A stretch of DNA of 55,909 nucleotides, taken from NCBI GenBank assembly GCA_023664085.1, contig JAMPGE010000003.1, positions 1 through 55,909 on the forward strand, in the 5' to 3' direction. Positions 1 to 9,036 of this stretch are shown here, piece by piece (position 1 is the stretch's first letter; each line of letters starts with the position of its first letter). Origin of the DNA: Muribaculum sp. Its GTDB lineage: Bacteria; Bacteroidota; Bacteroidia; Bacteroidales; Muribaculaceae. The notes beneath the pieces were generated by a model. It saw nothing but the letters and a program-made list of their open reading frames with translations, was not told where the DNA came from and did not search any database. The position numbers and the translations under genes were made by a program.

Positions 1-44
1 TGATAAATTTTAGATTAACCATTTATAGGTACTTTTTGTAGAAA

Positions 45-189
45 AACTCAGATAAAATAAGAGTTCTCACGACATCGCCTCTTCGAGGCTCATTTTACTT
101 ATCTTGCCGACCCCAGGCTGAAGCCTGGGGTTAACCATGAATCTCGCCTCTCCGAGGCGAGCCCCGACAATGCTTAATTTAGTGCCATT
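45..189 (+). mobile_element. MITE-like hairpin element, copy 1
   Basis: Non-coding repeat of about 145 bp that aligns along its whole length with the element at 43548-43694. It holds a central perfect hairpin (CCCCAGGC-TGAA-GCCTGGGG, 111-130) and flanking GCCTC/GAGGC hairpins at 75-89 and 144-160. The right end (AATTTAGTGCCATT) matches the terminal inverted repeat of the better-preserved copy; the left end is degenerate. The two copies differ in the central stem by a compensatory pair (AGGC/GCCT here, AGAC/GTCT there), so the fold has been kept. No transposase is encoded. It could also be a REP-like element. Confidence 0.6.
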
Positions 190-214
190 AGAATTGAATT
201 CTATTGAAACAATC

Positions 215-508
215 CATTGTCCCCATTCTTCTCATTGTCCCCATTCTTCTCATTGTCCCCATTCTTCCCATTGGTCCCATTCTTCCCATTGGTCTCATTG
301 CTCCTATTGGTCACATTGGTTCCATTATTCCCATTCTTCCCATTTTTCCCATTGGTTCCATTCTTCCCATTGGTCTCATTATTCCCATTCTTTTCATTGG
401 TCTCATTGGTCCCATTGGTCTCATTGGTCCCATTGGTCTCATTCTTCCCATTGGTCTCTTTGCTCCCATTGGTCTCTTTGCTCCCATTGGTCTCATTGGT
501 CCCATTGA
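215..508 (-). repeat. 9-bp tandem repeat array 1
   Basis: About 32 degenerate copies of a 9-bp unit (CATTGGTCC/CATTCTTCC on plus; on minus GGACCAATG, with runs of three G). It lies just beyond the stop codon of the histidine kinase gene, so it is probably in that gene's 3' untranslated or downstream region. All frames give only low-complexity translations, so no protein is called. It is related in unit length and theme to the arrays at 31790 and 55559, whose G-rich strand is plus. Confidence 0.85.
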
Positions 509-532
509 AGCCTTGGGTCTCCTGTGGGTTTG

Positions 533-1753
533 TTATTTTATCTGGGGGAGCTCGATGCGAAAGGTGGTGCCTTTGCCCACTTCCGATTCCTTCACGAAGA
601 TCTTGCCGCCGTGGTAATCTTCAATGATTCGCTTCACAAGCGTCAGACCCAGTCCCCAACCCCGTTTCTTGGTGGTATAGCCGGGGTTGAACACTGTCTT
701 GAAGTTTTTCTTCTGGATACCTTTGCCCGTGTCGCGCACCTCGATGACAACCTTGCCGTGGTCCACACCGGTTGTGATATCGATCGAACCTTCTCCGGCC
801 ATGGCATCCACCGCATTTTTGGTAAGATTCTCCATCACCCATTCAAACAAAGGGCGTGAAAGCATCACTCCGTGGTCATCCTCGCTGAGATTCATGGTGA
901 TTTTCACCTTGCCGGATATACGGTTTTTCATATAGCCGAGTGAAGAGCCCACCACGTCGTTGATATATTCCAGATGCACCTCGGGCTGGGAGCCGATCTT
1001 GGAGAATCTGTCGGCAATGGTAGAGAGGCGTTTTACGTCTTTGTCGATTTCGGCTGTGACTTCGGGATCGGCGCCGGTGGCTTCGAGATATTCAGTCCAG
1101 GCCATAAGGGAGGAGATGGGGGTGCCCAGCTGATGGGCCGTCTCCTTCGACAGGCCAACCCATACCCTGTTTTGCTCGGCTTTCTTAGTGTAGATCACCG
1201 CGAGATAGATCACGATTACGAGGATCACCATCACCAGCAGTTGCACATACGGATAAAGACTCAGCCGCCGCAGCAGGATGGAGTCTTCGTAGTAGATATA
1301 CTGGCTTGTGTTGTCGTATACCTCCACCACGATGAAATGAGGGTTCACGGGAGCCACCTCGGCAAGAGAACGGTTTCCGGCGGCCTTCTTCAGCCGGTTC
1401 ACAAGATACGTCCTGTTTTTGTCGGAGAGTTCGAATACGGGCGTGCCGATGGAGTCGGTCTTGTCGGGCAGTTTGTAGTTACGATACTCCACGATGTTGA
1501 AATCACCGTCGGATACCATCACCGGGATTGAATTGTTCTGACTGATAATGGCGAGCAGAAACTCAATGTCGGTGTCGACGTCGGCCTTTGCCAGACGTTC
1601 GGTGGCCCGGGCCCAGATATCCATACGCTCTTTTTCCTGCTGCGCCAGTTCTTTTACGAGATTATTGCTGACTATCAGAAAGATGATGATGGCTAAGGCC
1701 GATATTGCGATGAAGATAAGTTTGCCGGTGCGTCGGCTTTCGTAGATTCCCAT
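533..1753 (-). CDS. Membrane sensor histidine kinase
   Basis: A 406-residue sensor kinase. It has two membrane segments (about 12-30 and 168-190) flanking an extracytoplasmic sensor region of about 135 residues. The HisKA-type phospho-acceptor site follows (HQLGTPISS, His207), then a HATPase domain with an N box (ENLTKNAVDAM), a G1 box (DTGKGI) and a GLGLTL G2 box. No HAMP domain is evident between the second membrane segment and the H-box. No response regulator is adjacent, so it acts as an orphan kinase or pairs elsewhere. It lies 41 bp downstream of the last small gene of the srf-like train and could be co-transcribed with it, but it may be an independent housekeeping-type kinase. The family call is secure; the signal is unknown. 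Confidence 0.92.
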   Translation of the reverse strand: MGIYESRRTGKLIFIAISALAIIIFLIVSNNLVKELAQQEKERMDIWARATERLAKADVDTDIEFLLAIISQNNSIPVMVSDGDFNIVEYRNYKLPDKTDSIGTPVFELSDKNRTYLVNRLKKAAGNRSLAEVAPVNPHFIVVEVYDNTSQYIYYEDSILLRRLSLYPYVQLLVMVILVIVIYLAVIYTKKAEQNRVWVGLSKETAHQLGTPISSLMAWTEYLEATGADPEVTAEIDKDVKRLSTIADRFSKIGSQPEVHLEYINDVVGSSLGYMKNRISGKVKITMNLSEDDHGVMLSRPLFEWVMENLTKNAVDAMAGEGSIDITTGVDHGKVVIEVRDTGKGIQKKNFKTVFNPGYTTKKRGWGLGLTLVKRIIEDYHGGKIFVKESEVGKGTTFRIELPQIK

Positions 1754-1794
1754 TTTATAGGTGATTGCGGTTTGGGGAGGGAGAGAGACTCTTG

Positions 1795-2457
1795 TTATAT
1801 GAATGCGGCTACCGAACAGGCATTGTCGGAAGGCTTGGCACCCTGCGGCGAAGCAAATTGAATGCTGCCGTTACGGTAGGTAAATGAGCATATACCCTTC
1901 CACTGTCCCGGTCTGTCGAGCGAACTTTCAAAGACACGCCGGGAAGTCTGTCCGGATTCACCGGTGGTCTCCACCACCACGTTTACCGGGCCTGTGCCTT
2001 TAAGGACGGATGACCTGTAGTAGTTGATATAAACGTAATAGGTGCCGTTGGGAGGATTCTGCCAATAAATGTTTTCCACTGCATTGTTGCCACCTTCCCG
2101 GTTGTCGACATCCTTTTCGCCGGAGCTTGCTCCGTCCCGGGGATTCTTATAGTCAATGCAACGGCCCGAAGGAGTGACCACGTGCAGGTCGGCATCCCCG
2201 TGGAAATTCCATAGTATCGCCACTCTCAGGCGTCCGCTGTGGCCTTCGATGCTGTCGGGCACCTCGATGGGAGCAGCCGTCGTTTCCGCGGCCTCGGTAT
2301 CCTCATCGGGAAGATCGGTATCCTGAACAAGCGAATCGTGCACCGGAAAGTCATCGCCTCCCGAAGGCTCATGGCTGCACGATTTGAGATTCGAGAAAAT
2401 CAGGATAAGTAAAAGGGCGGCGTAAATGCCGCAAAGCGTTGCTGTGTGACCTTTCAT
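1795..2457 (-). CDS. DUF2135-like (YfaP-type) envelope lipoprotein
   Basis: A 220-residue protein. The N-terminal hydrophobic segment ends in a lipobox-like LKSC (Cys27), which suggests a lipoprotein or anchored periplasmic protein. An acidic linker follows. From about residue 75 there is a beta domain with the pattern typical of DUF2135/YfaP proteins: a strand then DADLHVVTPSGRCI, a Gly/Asp-rich segment with VDNREGG, and a YYVYINYY strand. The start overlaps the stop of the DUF1294 gene by 4 bp (ATGA), so the two are probably translationally coupled. Such domains occur next to von Willebrand or other surface proteins. Here it is one of several envelope parts of the srf-like locus. The role is inferred from context only. 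Confidence 0.7.
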   Translation of the reverse strand: MKGHTATLCGIYAALLLILIFSNLKSCSHEPSGGDDFPVHDSLVQDTDLPDEDTEAAETTAAPIEVPDSIEGHSGRLRVAILWNFHGDADLHVVTPSGRCIDYKNPRDGASSGEKDVDNREGGNNAVENIYWQNPPNGTYYVYINYYRSSVLKGTGPVNVVVETTGESGQTSRRVFESSLDRPGQWKGICSFTYRNGSIQFASPQGAKPSDNACSVAAFI

Positions 2458-2726
2458 ATAAACATACGGTATAAAACGTCGATCAAAACAAATACACAGG
2501 CCAGAACAGGCACACCGATCTTAAACGGACTTTTGTCGGTGAGATGGTTGAACAGAATCATAGCCACCAAGGCACCGAAGGCGCCGAAGAGGGCGGATAC
2601 CGTGATCAGCACGCTCTCCGAGATGCGCCTGGCTCCGTAGAAGCTGAGGTGCTTGTCGATCGCAAACAGGAAGAATGCGATCAGACTCATGAAAAACAAT
2701 AGGTATAGATCAAAATCGATAAGCAT
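2454..2726 (-). CDS. DUF1294 small membrane protein
   Basis: A 90-residue, mostly hydrophobic protein with about three membrane segments (roughly 5-23, 36-62 and 70-88). The signature FAIDKHLSFYGARRISE, followed by a small-residue helix, matches the DUF1294 family (DK..A..G..RISE). These are small inner-membrane proteins of unknown function. It lies 6 bp after the preceding tail-anchored protein gene and overlaps the next gene by 4 bp, so it is firmly inside the operon. It may be an accessory that has joined the locus. Confidence 0.75.
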   Translation of the reverse strand: MLIDFDLYLLFFMSLIAFFLFAIDKHLSFYGARRISESVLITVSALFGAFGALVAMILFNHLTDKSPFKIGVPVLACVFVLIDVLYRMFI

Positions 2727-2732
2727 AAGCGG

Positions 2733-4046
2733 TCAATAGAAAAGATGGTTGATGTATTTGCCGAATTCCACGATGCCCCATGCAAAGAATACGGCGGCCA
2801 GAGTCATCCCGAAAACGGCGAGCACCTGCAGCCACACCGGAGTGGATTTCTCTTCGGTCTGCTGAAGCACATATGAGTTTTCGTCGGCCTGAGGAGTCCA
2901 CACAATGTTGTTGAAAGTACGGGAACCGCAGACCACGTCCGTAGAGACGGGTACTCCGTCAAGGAGCACGCCGCGCTCCAGAGAGCAACGGCCGTTTTCG
3001 TCGAGAGTGCGGTTCAATACATTGCCGTTTTGCCGGAGAGCGACGCCGGCGTGAGCCATAGGTTTGCCGTCTTTGTCGACCACGCTTATTTCAATCTTTT
3101 CAACGGGAGGCACGGGAGGCACGGGGGGGCCGGGAGGCTCCGGCAGCTCGGTAAAATCAAAATCCACGGAGTTTTGGGCCGGCAATGGCTCGAGTGTAAT
3201 CTCGCGGTATTCGCCATTGCAGCTTACCTTGGCGGGCTCTCCCTCGGGAGCCGTAAGCGTCAGCGAACCGAATCCGCCAGACAAGGGGACGTTATAGTGG
3301 GCAGAGCCGGATTCCACGCTCACCGGATACTTATCGCAGGGCGCGCCGTTTGATTTCACACTTACAGCGAGGGTGGCCTTCCGGGTCACGTCGAAAGTAT
3401 AGTCCTGTTGTCCTTCGGTCCATACGGCGGTAAAGCGTTTTCCGGTGGCGGCATCCACAAAAGTCTCGGAAGCCCCTACGGGTTGGCCGGGAATGGCAAA
3501 CCAACCGTCGGGGCCGGTGGAGAGTCGTTTGAGGTTTCCCCCTTTGTCGATGAGGTCAAACTGGCGCGAGGGCACGGGGATACCGTCTGAGGTAAATGCG
3601 ATTCTCACATCGGTGAGGGCCGTTTTAGTGCGGCGGGCCTTACGAAAGACGCGTCCCGTGGCCTTTTTATAATTGGAGTAGCCCCAGCCGGTGATAATCA
3701 CCTGCAGGGCGCCGTTTTCGTCAGTTCTGTAAAATACGTAGTCATCGTTGGGAAACGACATGATGGCCCCGGCATAGGCGGGGGCCGTGCTATGGATTCT
3801 CTCGGAGATATTGGCGAGCACATCCTCCACGTTGGCGGCGACATCGGCGGGCGCGGCGGAAAGAGGCATCCATCCGGCGGCGGGATGGTTCCAGCCGTAG
3901 GTACGGGCGCTTACGTGTGCTTCGGCAAAGAAGGAGGCATCGTCGCGAATGAGTTGCCTGAGCTTTACATACGCGTCATGGCCTTCATTCCATCCTGGAA
4001 GCACCCAGTGGAGTTCGGATATTGCTGATTCTTTAAGTTTTCCCAT
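2733..4046 (-). CDS. Tail-anchored protein with Pro-rich linker and beta domains (unknown)
   Basis: A 437-residue protein of unknown family. The N-terminal 150 residues or so are rich in Trp, Gly and Asn and have no signal peptide. Two beta-sandwich-like (carboxypeptidase-regulatory-like) segments follow; the second (about 320-395) comes after a Pro-rich linker (PPGPPVPPVPPVE). A single membrane segment is at about 405-428 and is followed by only a few residues, so the protein looks tail-anchored. It follows the previous gene by 4 bp. The layout suggests a structural or adaptor part of the srf-like complex that faces the membrane. I do not recognise the N-terminal domain. Confidence 0.7.
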   Translation of the reverse strand: MGKLKESAISELHWVLPGWNEGHDAYVKLRQLIRDDASFFAEAHVSARTYGWNHPAAGWMPLSAAPADVAANVEDVLANISERIHSTAPAYAGAIMSFPNDDYVFYRTDENGALQVIITGWGYSNYKKATGRVFRKARRTKTALTDVRIAFTSDGIPVPSRQFDLIDKGGNLKRLSTGPDGWFAIPGQPVGASETFVDAATGKRFTAVWTEGQQDYTFDVTRKATLAVSVKSNGAPCDKYPVSVESGSAHYNVPLSGGFGSLTLTAPEGEPAKVSCNGEYREITLEPLPAQNSVDFDFTELPEPPGPPVPPVPPVEKIEISVVDKDGKPMAHAGVALRQNGNVLNRTLDENGRCSLERGVLLDGVPVSTDVVCGSRTFNNIVWTPQADENSYVLQQTEEKSTPVWLQVLAVFGMTLAAVFFAWGIVEFGKYINHLFY

Positions 4047-4050
4047 AAAT

Positions 4051-4977
4051 TCAAGGGATTGAGATTATTTCGTTTTCTACGGCCGACACTTCCATGGGAT
4101 TCCTGGTTATCGCCTGCCGATATGATTGGAGGAGGCGGGCCGTGTAGGGTAGTTTGTTGATGGTAGAGATCAGAGAGGCGTTTTCGGCAAGAAGGGGTTT
4201 GAAATACTTGTCGAGGAGAATATCGCGGTTGGCCTGCCACACCACGGAGCCGGCCGTGCCCGGATTGTCCGTAAATAACCTGACTTTGTCGATGCCGCGG
4301 AAGTCAGCCGCGATTTTCTTCAATCCGGCGGTAGCCTCGGCATACAGGCCAAGCGGCTCACCGATCTCAAGGTCAAGCGCAGTCCTCTCGGCGGGAGTCA
4401 GGGCGGCATGCAGGTTCTTGTACGTATCGTTGGCCAGTTTAAGGTCATCCTTCGTGAGGGGAGAATCCACGGCTTTGCGCAGATATGTAAGTGAGACAAG
4501 CTGGTCACGTCGGTGACGGGCCTGTTCAAGGAGAGCGGCGGCCCGTTCGTTTTCGGCGAAGGGTGTGAGATTTACCACTGTTGCGGATATTTCCTCCTCC
4601 GACAGCGCAGTGAGCGGTTTGCCTACTATCGACTCGAATTCGGGCAGATATTCAGGTAGATATCGGTCCATCCATTGTGTGCGTTGCCGACGTTTCTCCT
4701 GCAATATCTTCTCTTGAGTCTGGAGAGCGGCATACTCTTCGCGATATTTCTGAGTAGCCTCCGTTACCGGTAGTTTGATCTGCCCGGCTATCAGCGAATC
4801 GAGATGAGCGTTGGCTCTCACCATGGAGTCTCTGCAGTTGATCACGGAGTCTCTTTGGTGGGTAAGCAACCGATATTCTGCCTTTAAATCTTTAGGTTGG
4901 GCAGCGTGAATCATGGCAACCCCACTCAGGATCATTGCCGATGCCACTATCTTTCGAATTGTATTGCTAAGCTTCAT
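4051..4977 (-). CDS. Periplasmic helical protein (unknown)
   Basis: A 308-residue protein with a signal peptide (about 1-26, cleavage after MIHA). The rest is predicted to be mainly alpha-helical and charged, with coiled-coil-like stretches such as EEYAALQTQEKILQEKRRQR. It contains no catalytic motif that I recognise. It overlaps the upstream secreted gene by 4 bp, and both have similar length, composition and C-terminal layout (a short segment with NP..V..E), so the two may be distant paralogs. It is probably a periplasmic partner in the srf-like locus. Confidence 0.65.
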   Translation of the reverse strand: MKLSNTIRKIVASAMILSGVAMIHAAQPKDLKAEYRLLTHQRDSVINCRDSMVRANAHLDSLIAGQIKLPVTEATQKYREEYAALQTQEKILQEKRRQRTQWMDRYLPEYLPEFESIVGKPLTALSEEEISATVVNLTPFAENERAAALLEQARHRRDQLVSLTYLRKAVDSPLTKDDLKLANDTYKNLHAALTPAERTALDLEIGEPLGLYAEATAGLKKIAADFRGIDKVRLFTDNPGTAGSVVWQANRDILLDKYFKPLLAENASLISTINKLPYTARLLQSYRQAITRNPMEVSAVENEIISIP

Positions 4978-5945
4978 GGCAGTCTGGATTTAAGAGTTTC
5001 GATAAATTCCTCTTCGGTGGGTGTCACGGTGAGGGGATTGTTTACCACGTGTTTGTGATATTCCTTGAGCTTGGGTCCGAGATAAGGGTGCCCGGAAGTA
5101 AAGATACCCGCTTTCGAACTCTCAAATTCCCCAAACAAAACCTCCATACTCTCCTGAGCCGCTTTAAATTCGGGATCGGATCCCTTGAGCCCTTCCGTAT
5201 ATTTAACGTGGTTTTTATTTTCCTGATCGGAAACCTTTAGAGTAAAATCATAAAAGAGTTTCCAGGCTTTCAGGTAATTGGCCAGAGCCACTCCTTTGGC
5301 ATGCATCTCTTCCTGCCGCGACTTGCTCCATGAGTTGTAACGTTTCTCAATGGTAGAGATGGCTTTTTTGCATTCGGCGGCCTCGAGGGGGGATTCGTAG
5401 AGTGCGCGAAGACGGTTCATAAATTTGATATCTTCGAGCACTCCTGAAATCTTCGTGTTGAACTCCTTCATTTTTTTTGAAGGCTGAGACTCCAGCTGTA
5501 TGGCCGATTGCAGAAGCATAAGCGAGTCCGCATTGAGTTCGGTAAGCGGTCGCGACAGATCCGTCCTGTCAATCGTGGTCTCGATCCGGGCGATGTTTTC
5601 AGCGTGGATGGCCTTGGCATAGCGCTTATTGAGTTCAGAAGGATTGTTGATGTCGGCGGAGAGATCAGCCACCTTCTCACGCAGAGAGTGCACCTTCCGG
5701 GCCTCGTTGATGCTGTCGGTGCGAAGCCGGGAATGCAGGTCGACCCATTGCTCCGAGAGGTCATCGTTTTTCAGCAGAAGAGGATTCAGACCGTTGTTCA
5801 GGCTCCTTATTTCTTTCTTGATAATCTTGATACTGTCTTTATAGTTCGCTTCATTGTCGGCATCGGCAAACGTATGCCCGGGCATCCCCAGGCAAAGTGC
5901 GTATAGAGACAGGATTATAAGTATACGAGGCATAAACGGGTTCAT
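4974..5945 (-). CDS. Periplasmic coiled-coil protein (unknown)
   Basis: A 323-residue protein with a signal peptide (about 1-27, HTFA/DADNE) and a long helical, Lys/Glu-rich body that is likely to form coiled coils. No enzymatic motif was found. The start overlaps the previous stop by 4 bp (ATGA), and the stop overlaps the next start in the same way. The three consecutive genes 4051-6760 are therefore probably translated as a coupled set. The C-terminal NNPLTVTPTEEEF resembles the end of the downstream protein (RNPMEVSAVENEI), which supports a duplication origin. Confidence 0.65.
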   Translation of the reverse strand: MNPFMPRILIILSLYALCLGMPGHTFADADNEANYKDSIKIIKKEIRSLNNGLNPLLLKNDDLSEQWVDLHSRLRTDSINEARKVHSLREKVADLSADINNPSELNKRYAKAIHAENIARIETTIDRTDLSRPLTELNADSLMLLQSAIQLESQPSKKMKEFNTKISGVLEDIKFMNRLRALYESPLEAAECKKAISTIEKRYNSWSKSRQEEMHAKGVALANYLKAWKLFYDFTLKVSDQENKNHVKYTEGLKGSDPEFKAAQESMEVLFGEFESSKAGIFTSGHPYLGPKLKEYHKHVVNNPLTVTPTEEEFIETLKSRLP

Positions 5946-6760
5946 TCCGCGGAGTATTTGGTATAAAATTCTTTAAGATTTGCGTCGGGCAGCCCCTCGT
6001 TGTGAAATTTCTGCCACGTGTCGGCCAGACGTTGACGGTTTTCTTCGGAGTGGTCCATGGCAGAGAAGGCCGCGATAATCTGGCTGCTGAGGGAAGCGGC
6101 ATAGTTTTTTTTGGCCTTGGCGATCTTACCGTCCACAGTGGATTGGGCGAGTCCGGTTTTCACTGCGGTGATATTTTTTATCACGTCCCATTTCGGAGAG
6201 TTGCGGATCGCCGCGGCTTCATTGGAGAAGGAAGCGCCGCTGAACTTGTTCCAGGAGTCGGGAGCCCGGTATCCCGTGGGAAAAGAGAAGTTTCTGGCAC
6301 TGAATGCAAGGGCACGTTTGTAAAGGCCATGGATTTCGCTGTGACGCTTAATGTTGGCATCGTCGGCAAATTTAGCGTCGGCGCCTATTTTCTGAAGGCC
6401 GGAGTATTGGCGGTCCACTTGGGCAACGGTGCATCCGGGCAGGGAGTAGAGACTGTCGAGGGCGGCCACAGTCTTGTTGAGAGCCACCTCATTGAGATGA
6501 CGCAGACAAACGTCCTCGTCGGAGCCGGAAATCATCTTTTCATTGCGTTGTCGTTTAATTTCTTCGATAGACAGGGCGTAAGCCTCATCATTCCAGCCGG
6601 GGAGAGTGTCCCAACGGTTATCGATGGCGGAAACCACGCGTTCGGCCTGCGGACTTGCCTTGGGAGCGATAATGCTGCCGGCCGGATCGGAAATCCAGAT
6701 CACAAGGCCGATTACGGCCACAAGAGCCAGTCCGAAGAATATCAATTTTAATGCTTTCAT
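5942..6760 (-). CDS. Membrane-anchored helical protein (unknown)
   Basis: A 272-residue protein with one N-terminal membrane anchor (about 5-25, LIFFGLALVAVIGLVIWI) and a soluble helical domain beyond it, most likely in the periplasm. No motif of known function is visible. It contains LPGWN, also found near the start of the tail-anchored protein at 2733-4046 (VLPGWN), possibly a shared short motif of this locus. It overlaps the next gene by 4 bp and follows the previous one by 18 bp. The family is unknown. Confidence 0.65.
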   Translation of the reverse strand: MKALKLIFFGLALVAVIGLVIWISDPAGSIIAPKASPQAERVVSAIDNRWDTLPGWNDEAYALSIEEIKRQRNEKMISGSDEDVCLRHLNEVALNKTVAALDSLYSLPGCTVAQVDRQYSGLQKIGADAKFADDANIKRHSEIHGLYKRALAFSARNFSFPTGYRAPDSWNKFSGASFSNEAAAIRNSPKWDVIKNITAVKTGLAQSTVDGKIAKAKKNYAASLSSQIIAAFSAMDHSEENRQRLADTWQKFHNEGLPDANLKEFYTKYSAE

Positions 6761-6778
6761 TTCAAACAGCTTTATCTA

Positions 6779-9034
6779 TTAAAAGTCCGATTTGATTACA
6801 TGGCCGGACTGATTATTCCCATTGGAGTTGTCTTTTTGCCGGGTAGAGGCGGCCGATTTTTGTGAACGCTCCGTTTGATTCCGACCTTGCGGTGAGTCAT
6901 TGCCTGTGTCGTTTAGGGTGGTGTTGGAGGTATTGTCCGATGTGTTTTCCTCAAGCCATCTTTTACGTTCGGCATGGTTCTTATCCTCTCTGCCGGTCAG
7001 CGACAGGTGGATATTGTCCACGTCCTTGAAGGATTTGTATGAAGAGGCATTCTTTGTAAACTCGCTCATGGCTTCCGCGATGCCCTGGGCCTGATAGAAG
7101 TGAGGACCATCGGAGTCCACCCAGCCCATATATGCCGATTTCAGCATATTTCGGTGGATCTCATTGATTTTCTGCGCATTTTCTTTCATTGACATGGCGT
7201 CTCCGGCGCGAATATCGTTGATTACCGATGTATAGTTTTTCACCATATCGACAATCCCCCGATGTTTTTCCACAAATGGTTTGGCTTCAGGAATGGCGGA
7301 GAGTGCCTGAATTTGTTGATCAATGGAGTCTGCCTCGACGAAGGTGAGTGCGGGATCAAGAAGACGGGTGTTGATCGATTTCCAGATCAGTTCATCCTTA
7401 TACCAAGGCGAAGAATTTTTGTCGGTTGCCACTGCTTTCTCCTCCTGAGAGAAGAAGATCTTGTAGGCTCCCCAACCGATAGCTCCGAATATAATTAAGG
7501 CCAAGACTGCGAATGTCGTGATCCACAACGGTTTTCTTGAAATTCTGGAGAAGAAATCCTTTCCTGCGAAGTCCTTCTTTAAGAAATTCACTTCGTTGCG
7601 GGTGGAATTCAGAATCAGCGACTTCTCTGCCGATTCGGCGCGCCGTGAGTATACGGTGACGCGTGCCTGACCGATAAAGTTGTCGGGCAATGCAAACGTG
7701 GCGCGATATATCTTTTTGCCGTTCACGGTTTCCACTTCTGCCGGGGCGCTCTTGTGGAGTGTGGAGTGTAATTCCCCGGCACTTACCGAGATGTCGGCCG
7801 TGAGAGTATTGAATTCCGGGCTCTCCCTGGAGCAGGCCACCTTCACGGTGAGCGGCACGTTGCCCGCGGTGACGCCCGCCTCCGGATGGAGTAAGCTGCC
7901 AGGCTTACCGGCGTTTTTCATCTTCCTCAACGACTTCATAAGGATATGCAGGCCGTCGGCGTCGCAATGCTGCCTGATGATTTCGAAATCTTTTCCGGTG
8001 AATTCGGCTTTCACGGCCGCATCGATTTCCTTCCCCCGCAGAGCCACAGTCCCTTTGGCGGCCGACACTCTTTTGCCGTCTGCAAAGAGGGCCAGTTGCG
8101 ACATTGCCATCTGGGAGTCCGGACGGTCCAGGCCCTCCACTATGACGGGTACGATACGTTCTTTCTCCGTGGGATGCAGAGAGACTTTCACCAGTTCGGC
8201 CACTTCATCCACGGTAACGTTTTTCACGGCCCCGAGTCTGGCATCGTCGATGGTGAAGGTTATGGCCGCATCGTTGTAGTAGCGCGGGTCTTTATCCGAT
8301 TTGATGTCTATTTCATCCGTGTAAATGTTGGATATGTTTCCCCAGCTCATCGGCATATTGTTCACCAGAAGTTTCCAGTTCGGACGGCGAGGGATGGAAC
8401 TTACCTGGATCACCGGAGTCAGCGCTCCCTGTTGACCCACCACGATCTCCTTGAATTGCGAGAATTCAGGATATTGAAGGTCGGCAAACAGATCATGCAT
8501 CATGGCAGCGGGCACCTTCAGCAGAGCCGGAGAGCTGCCGGTCATAACGCGGTGGGGGAGGAGGGCTGGTTCGAGCGAGAATCGGTCGAGAACGGCATTG
8601 AGGGGTTCCTGCCCCGGCATATTTGCTTTATATCTGAAGCCGGATGTGTCGCCCAATCGGTAAGGCTCCATATAGGTGGCCACGAAGGCATCCCTCATGG
8701 CCTTGAGCACTTCGTAGGGGGTCTGGCCTGCGGCCACACGGTAACCTTTGGGCACGGCCATGGCCAGCTTGAGGATCCCTTCGCGCGAGGCTCCGGCGCT
8801 GCGCACGTTGTTCTGGATGAGCACCACGGTGACAAAGGCCGGGGAGATAGTCACCGTGAAGTAATAATCATTGGCCATCATTCCGGCCGGCGACAGATCG
8901 CCCGGGGCCGTGAAGGTGGGCTTGTTGAAATAGAATATGGGGTTGTAGCCGGCATTGGAGAGAGGGTTGCCGTAGATCATGAACGGCACCTTGCGCATGG
9001 CTGCGGCATTATCGGGCGTGGTATTGTTGTCCAT
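6779..9034 (-). CDS. Large single-pass membrane protein of srf-like locus (unknown)
   Basis: A 751-residue protein. The N-terminal 490 residues or so have no signal peptide and are probably cytoplasmic, with beta-rich segments at about 300-480. One membrane helix (about 500-525, WITTFAVLALIIFGAIGWGA) is followed by a helical region of about 170 residues and a low-complexity Asn/Ser/Lys tail of about 55 residues. It starts 2 bp after the GTPase gene 9037-10884, which suggests the two products work together. By layout it could connect cytoplasmic NTPases to the periplasmic helical proteins encoded next. The family was not recognised. Confidence 0.7.
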   Translation of the reverse strand: MDNNTTPDNAAAMRKVPFMIYGNPLSNAGYNPIFYFNKPTFTAPGDLSPAGMMANDYYFTVTISPAFVTVVLIQNNVRSAGASREGILKLAMAVPKGYRVAAGQTPYEVLKAMRDAFVATYMEPYRLGDTSGFRYKANMPGQEPLNAVLDRFSLEPALLPHRVMTGSSPALLKVPAAMMHDLFADLQYPEFSQFKEIVVGQQGALTPVIQVSSIPRRPNWKLLVNNMPMSWGNISNIYTDEIDIKSDKDPRYYNDAAITFTIDDARLGAVKNVTVDEVAELVKVSLHPTEKERIVPVIVEGLDRPDSQMAMSQLALFADGKRVSAAKGTVALRGKEIDAAVKAEFTGKDFEIIRQHCDADGLHILMKSLRKMKNAGKPGSLLHPEAGVTAGNVPLTVKVACSRESPEFNTLTADISVSAGELHSTLHKSAPAEVETVNGKKIYRATFALPDNFIGQARVTVYSRRAESAEKSLILNSTRNEVNFLKKDFAGKDFFSRISRKPLWITTFAVLALIIFGAIGWGAYKIFFSQEEKAVATDKNSSPWYKDELIWKSINTRLLDPALTFVEADSIDQQIQALSAIPEAKPFVEKHRGIVDMVKNYTSVINDIRAGDAMSMKENAQKINEIHRNMLKSAYMGWVDSDGPHFYQAQGIAEAMSEFTKNASSYKSFKDVDNIHLSLTGREDKNHAERKRWLEENTSDNTSNTTLNDTGNDSPQGRNQTERSQKSAASTRQKDNSNGNNQSGHVIKSDF

Positions 9035-9036
9035 AG

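Noticed and set aside
137..627. Four overlapping ORFs (Ser-His-rich, Pro-Ile/Leu-rich and Met-Gly-Pro-rich) in the first array
   Set aside because: All are translations of the 9-bp tandem repeat in different frames, with no signal, start site or non-repeat domain.
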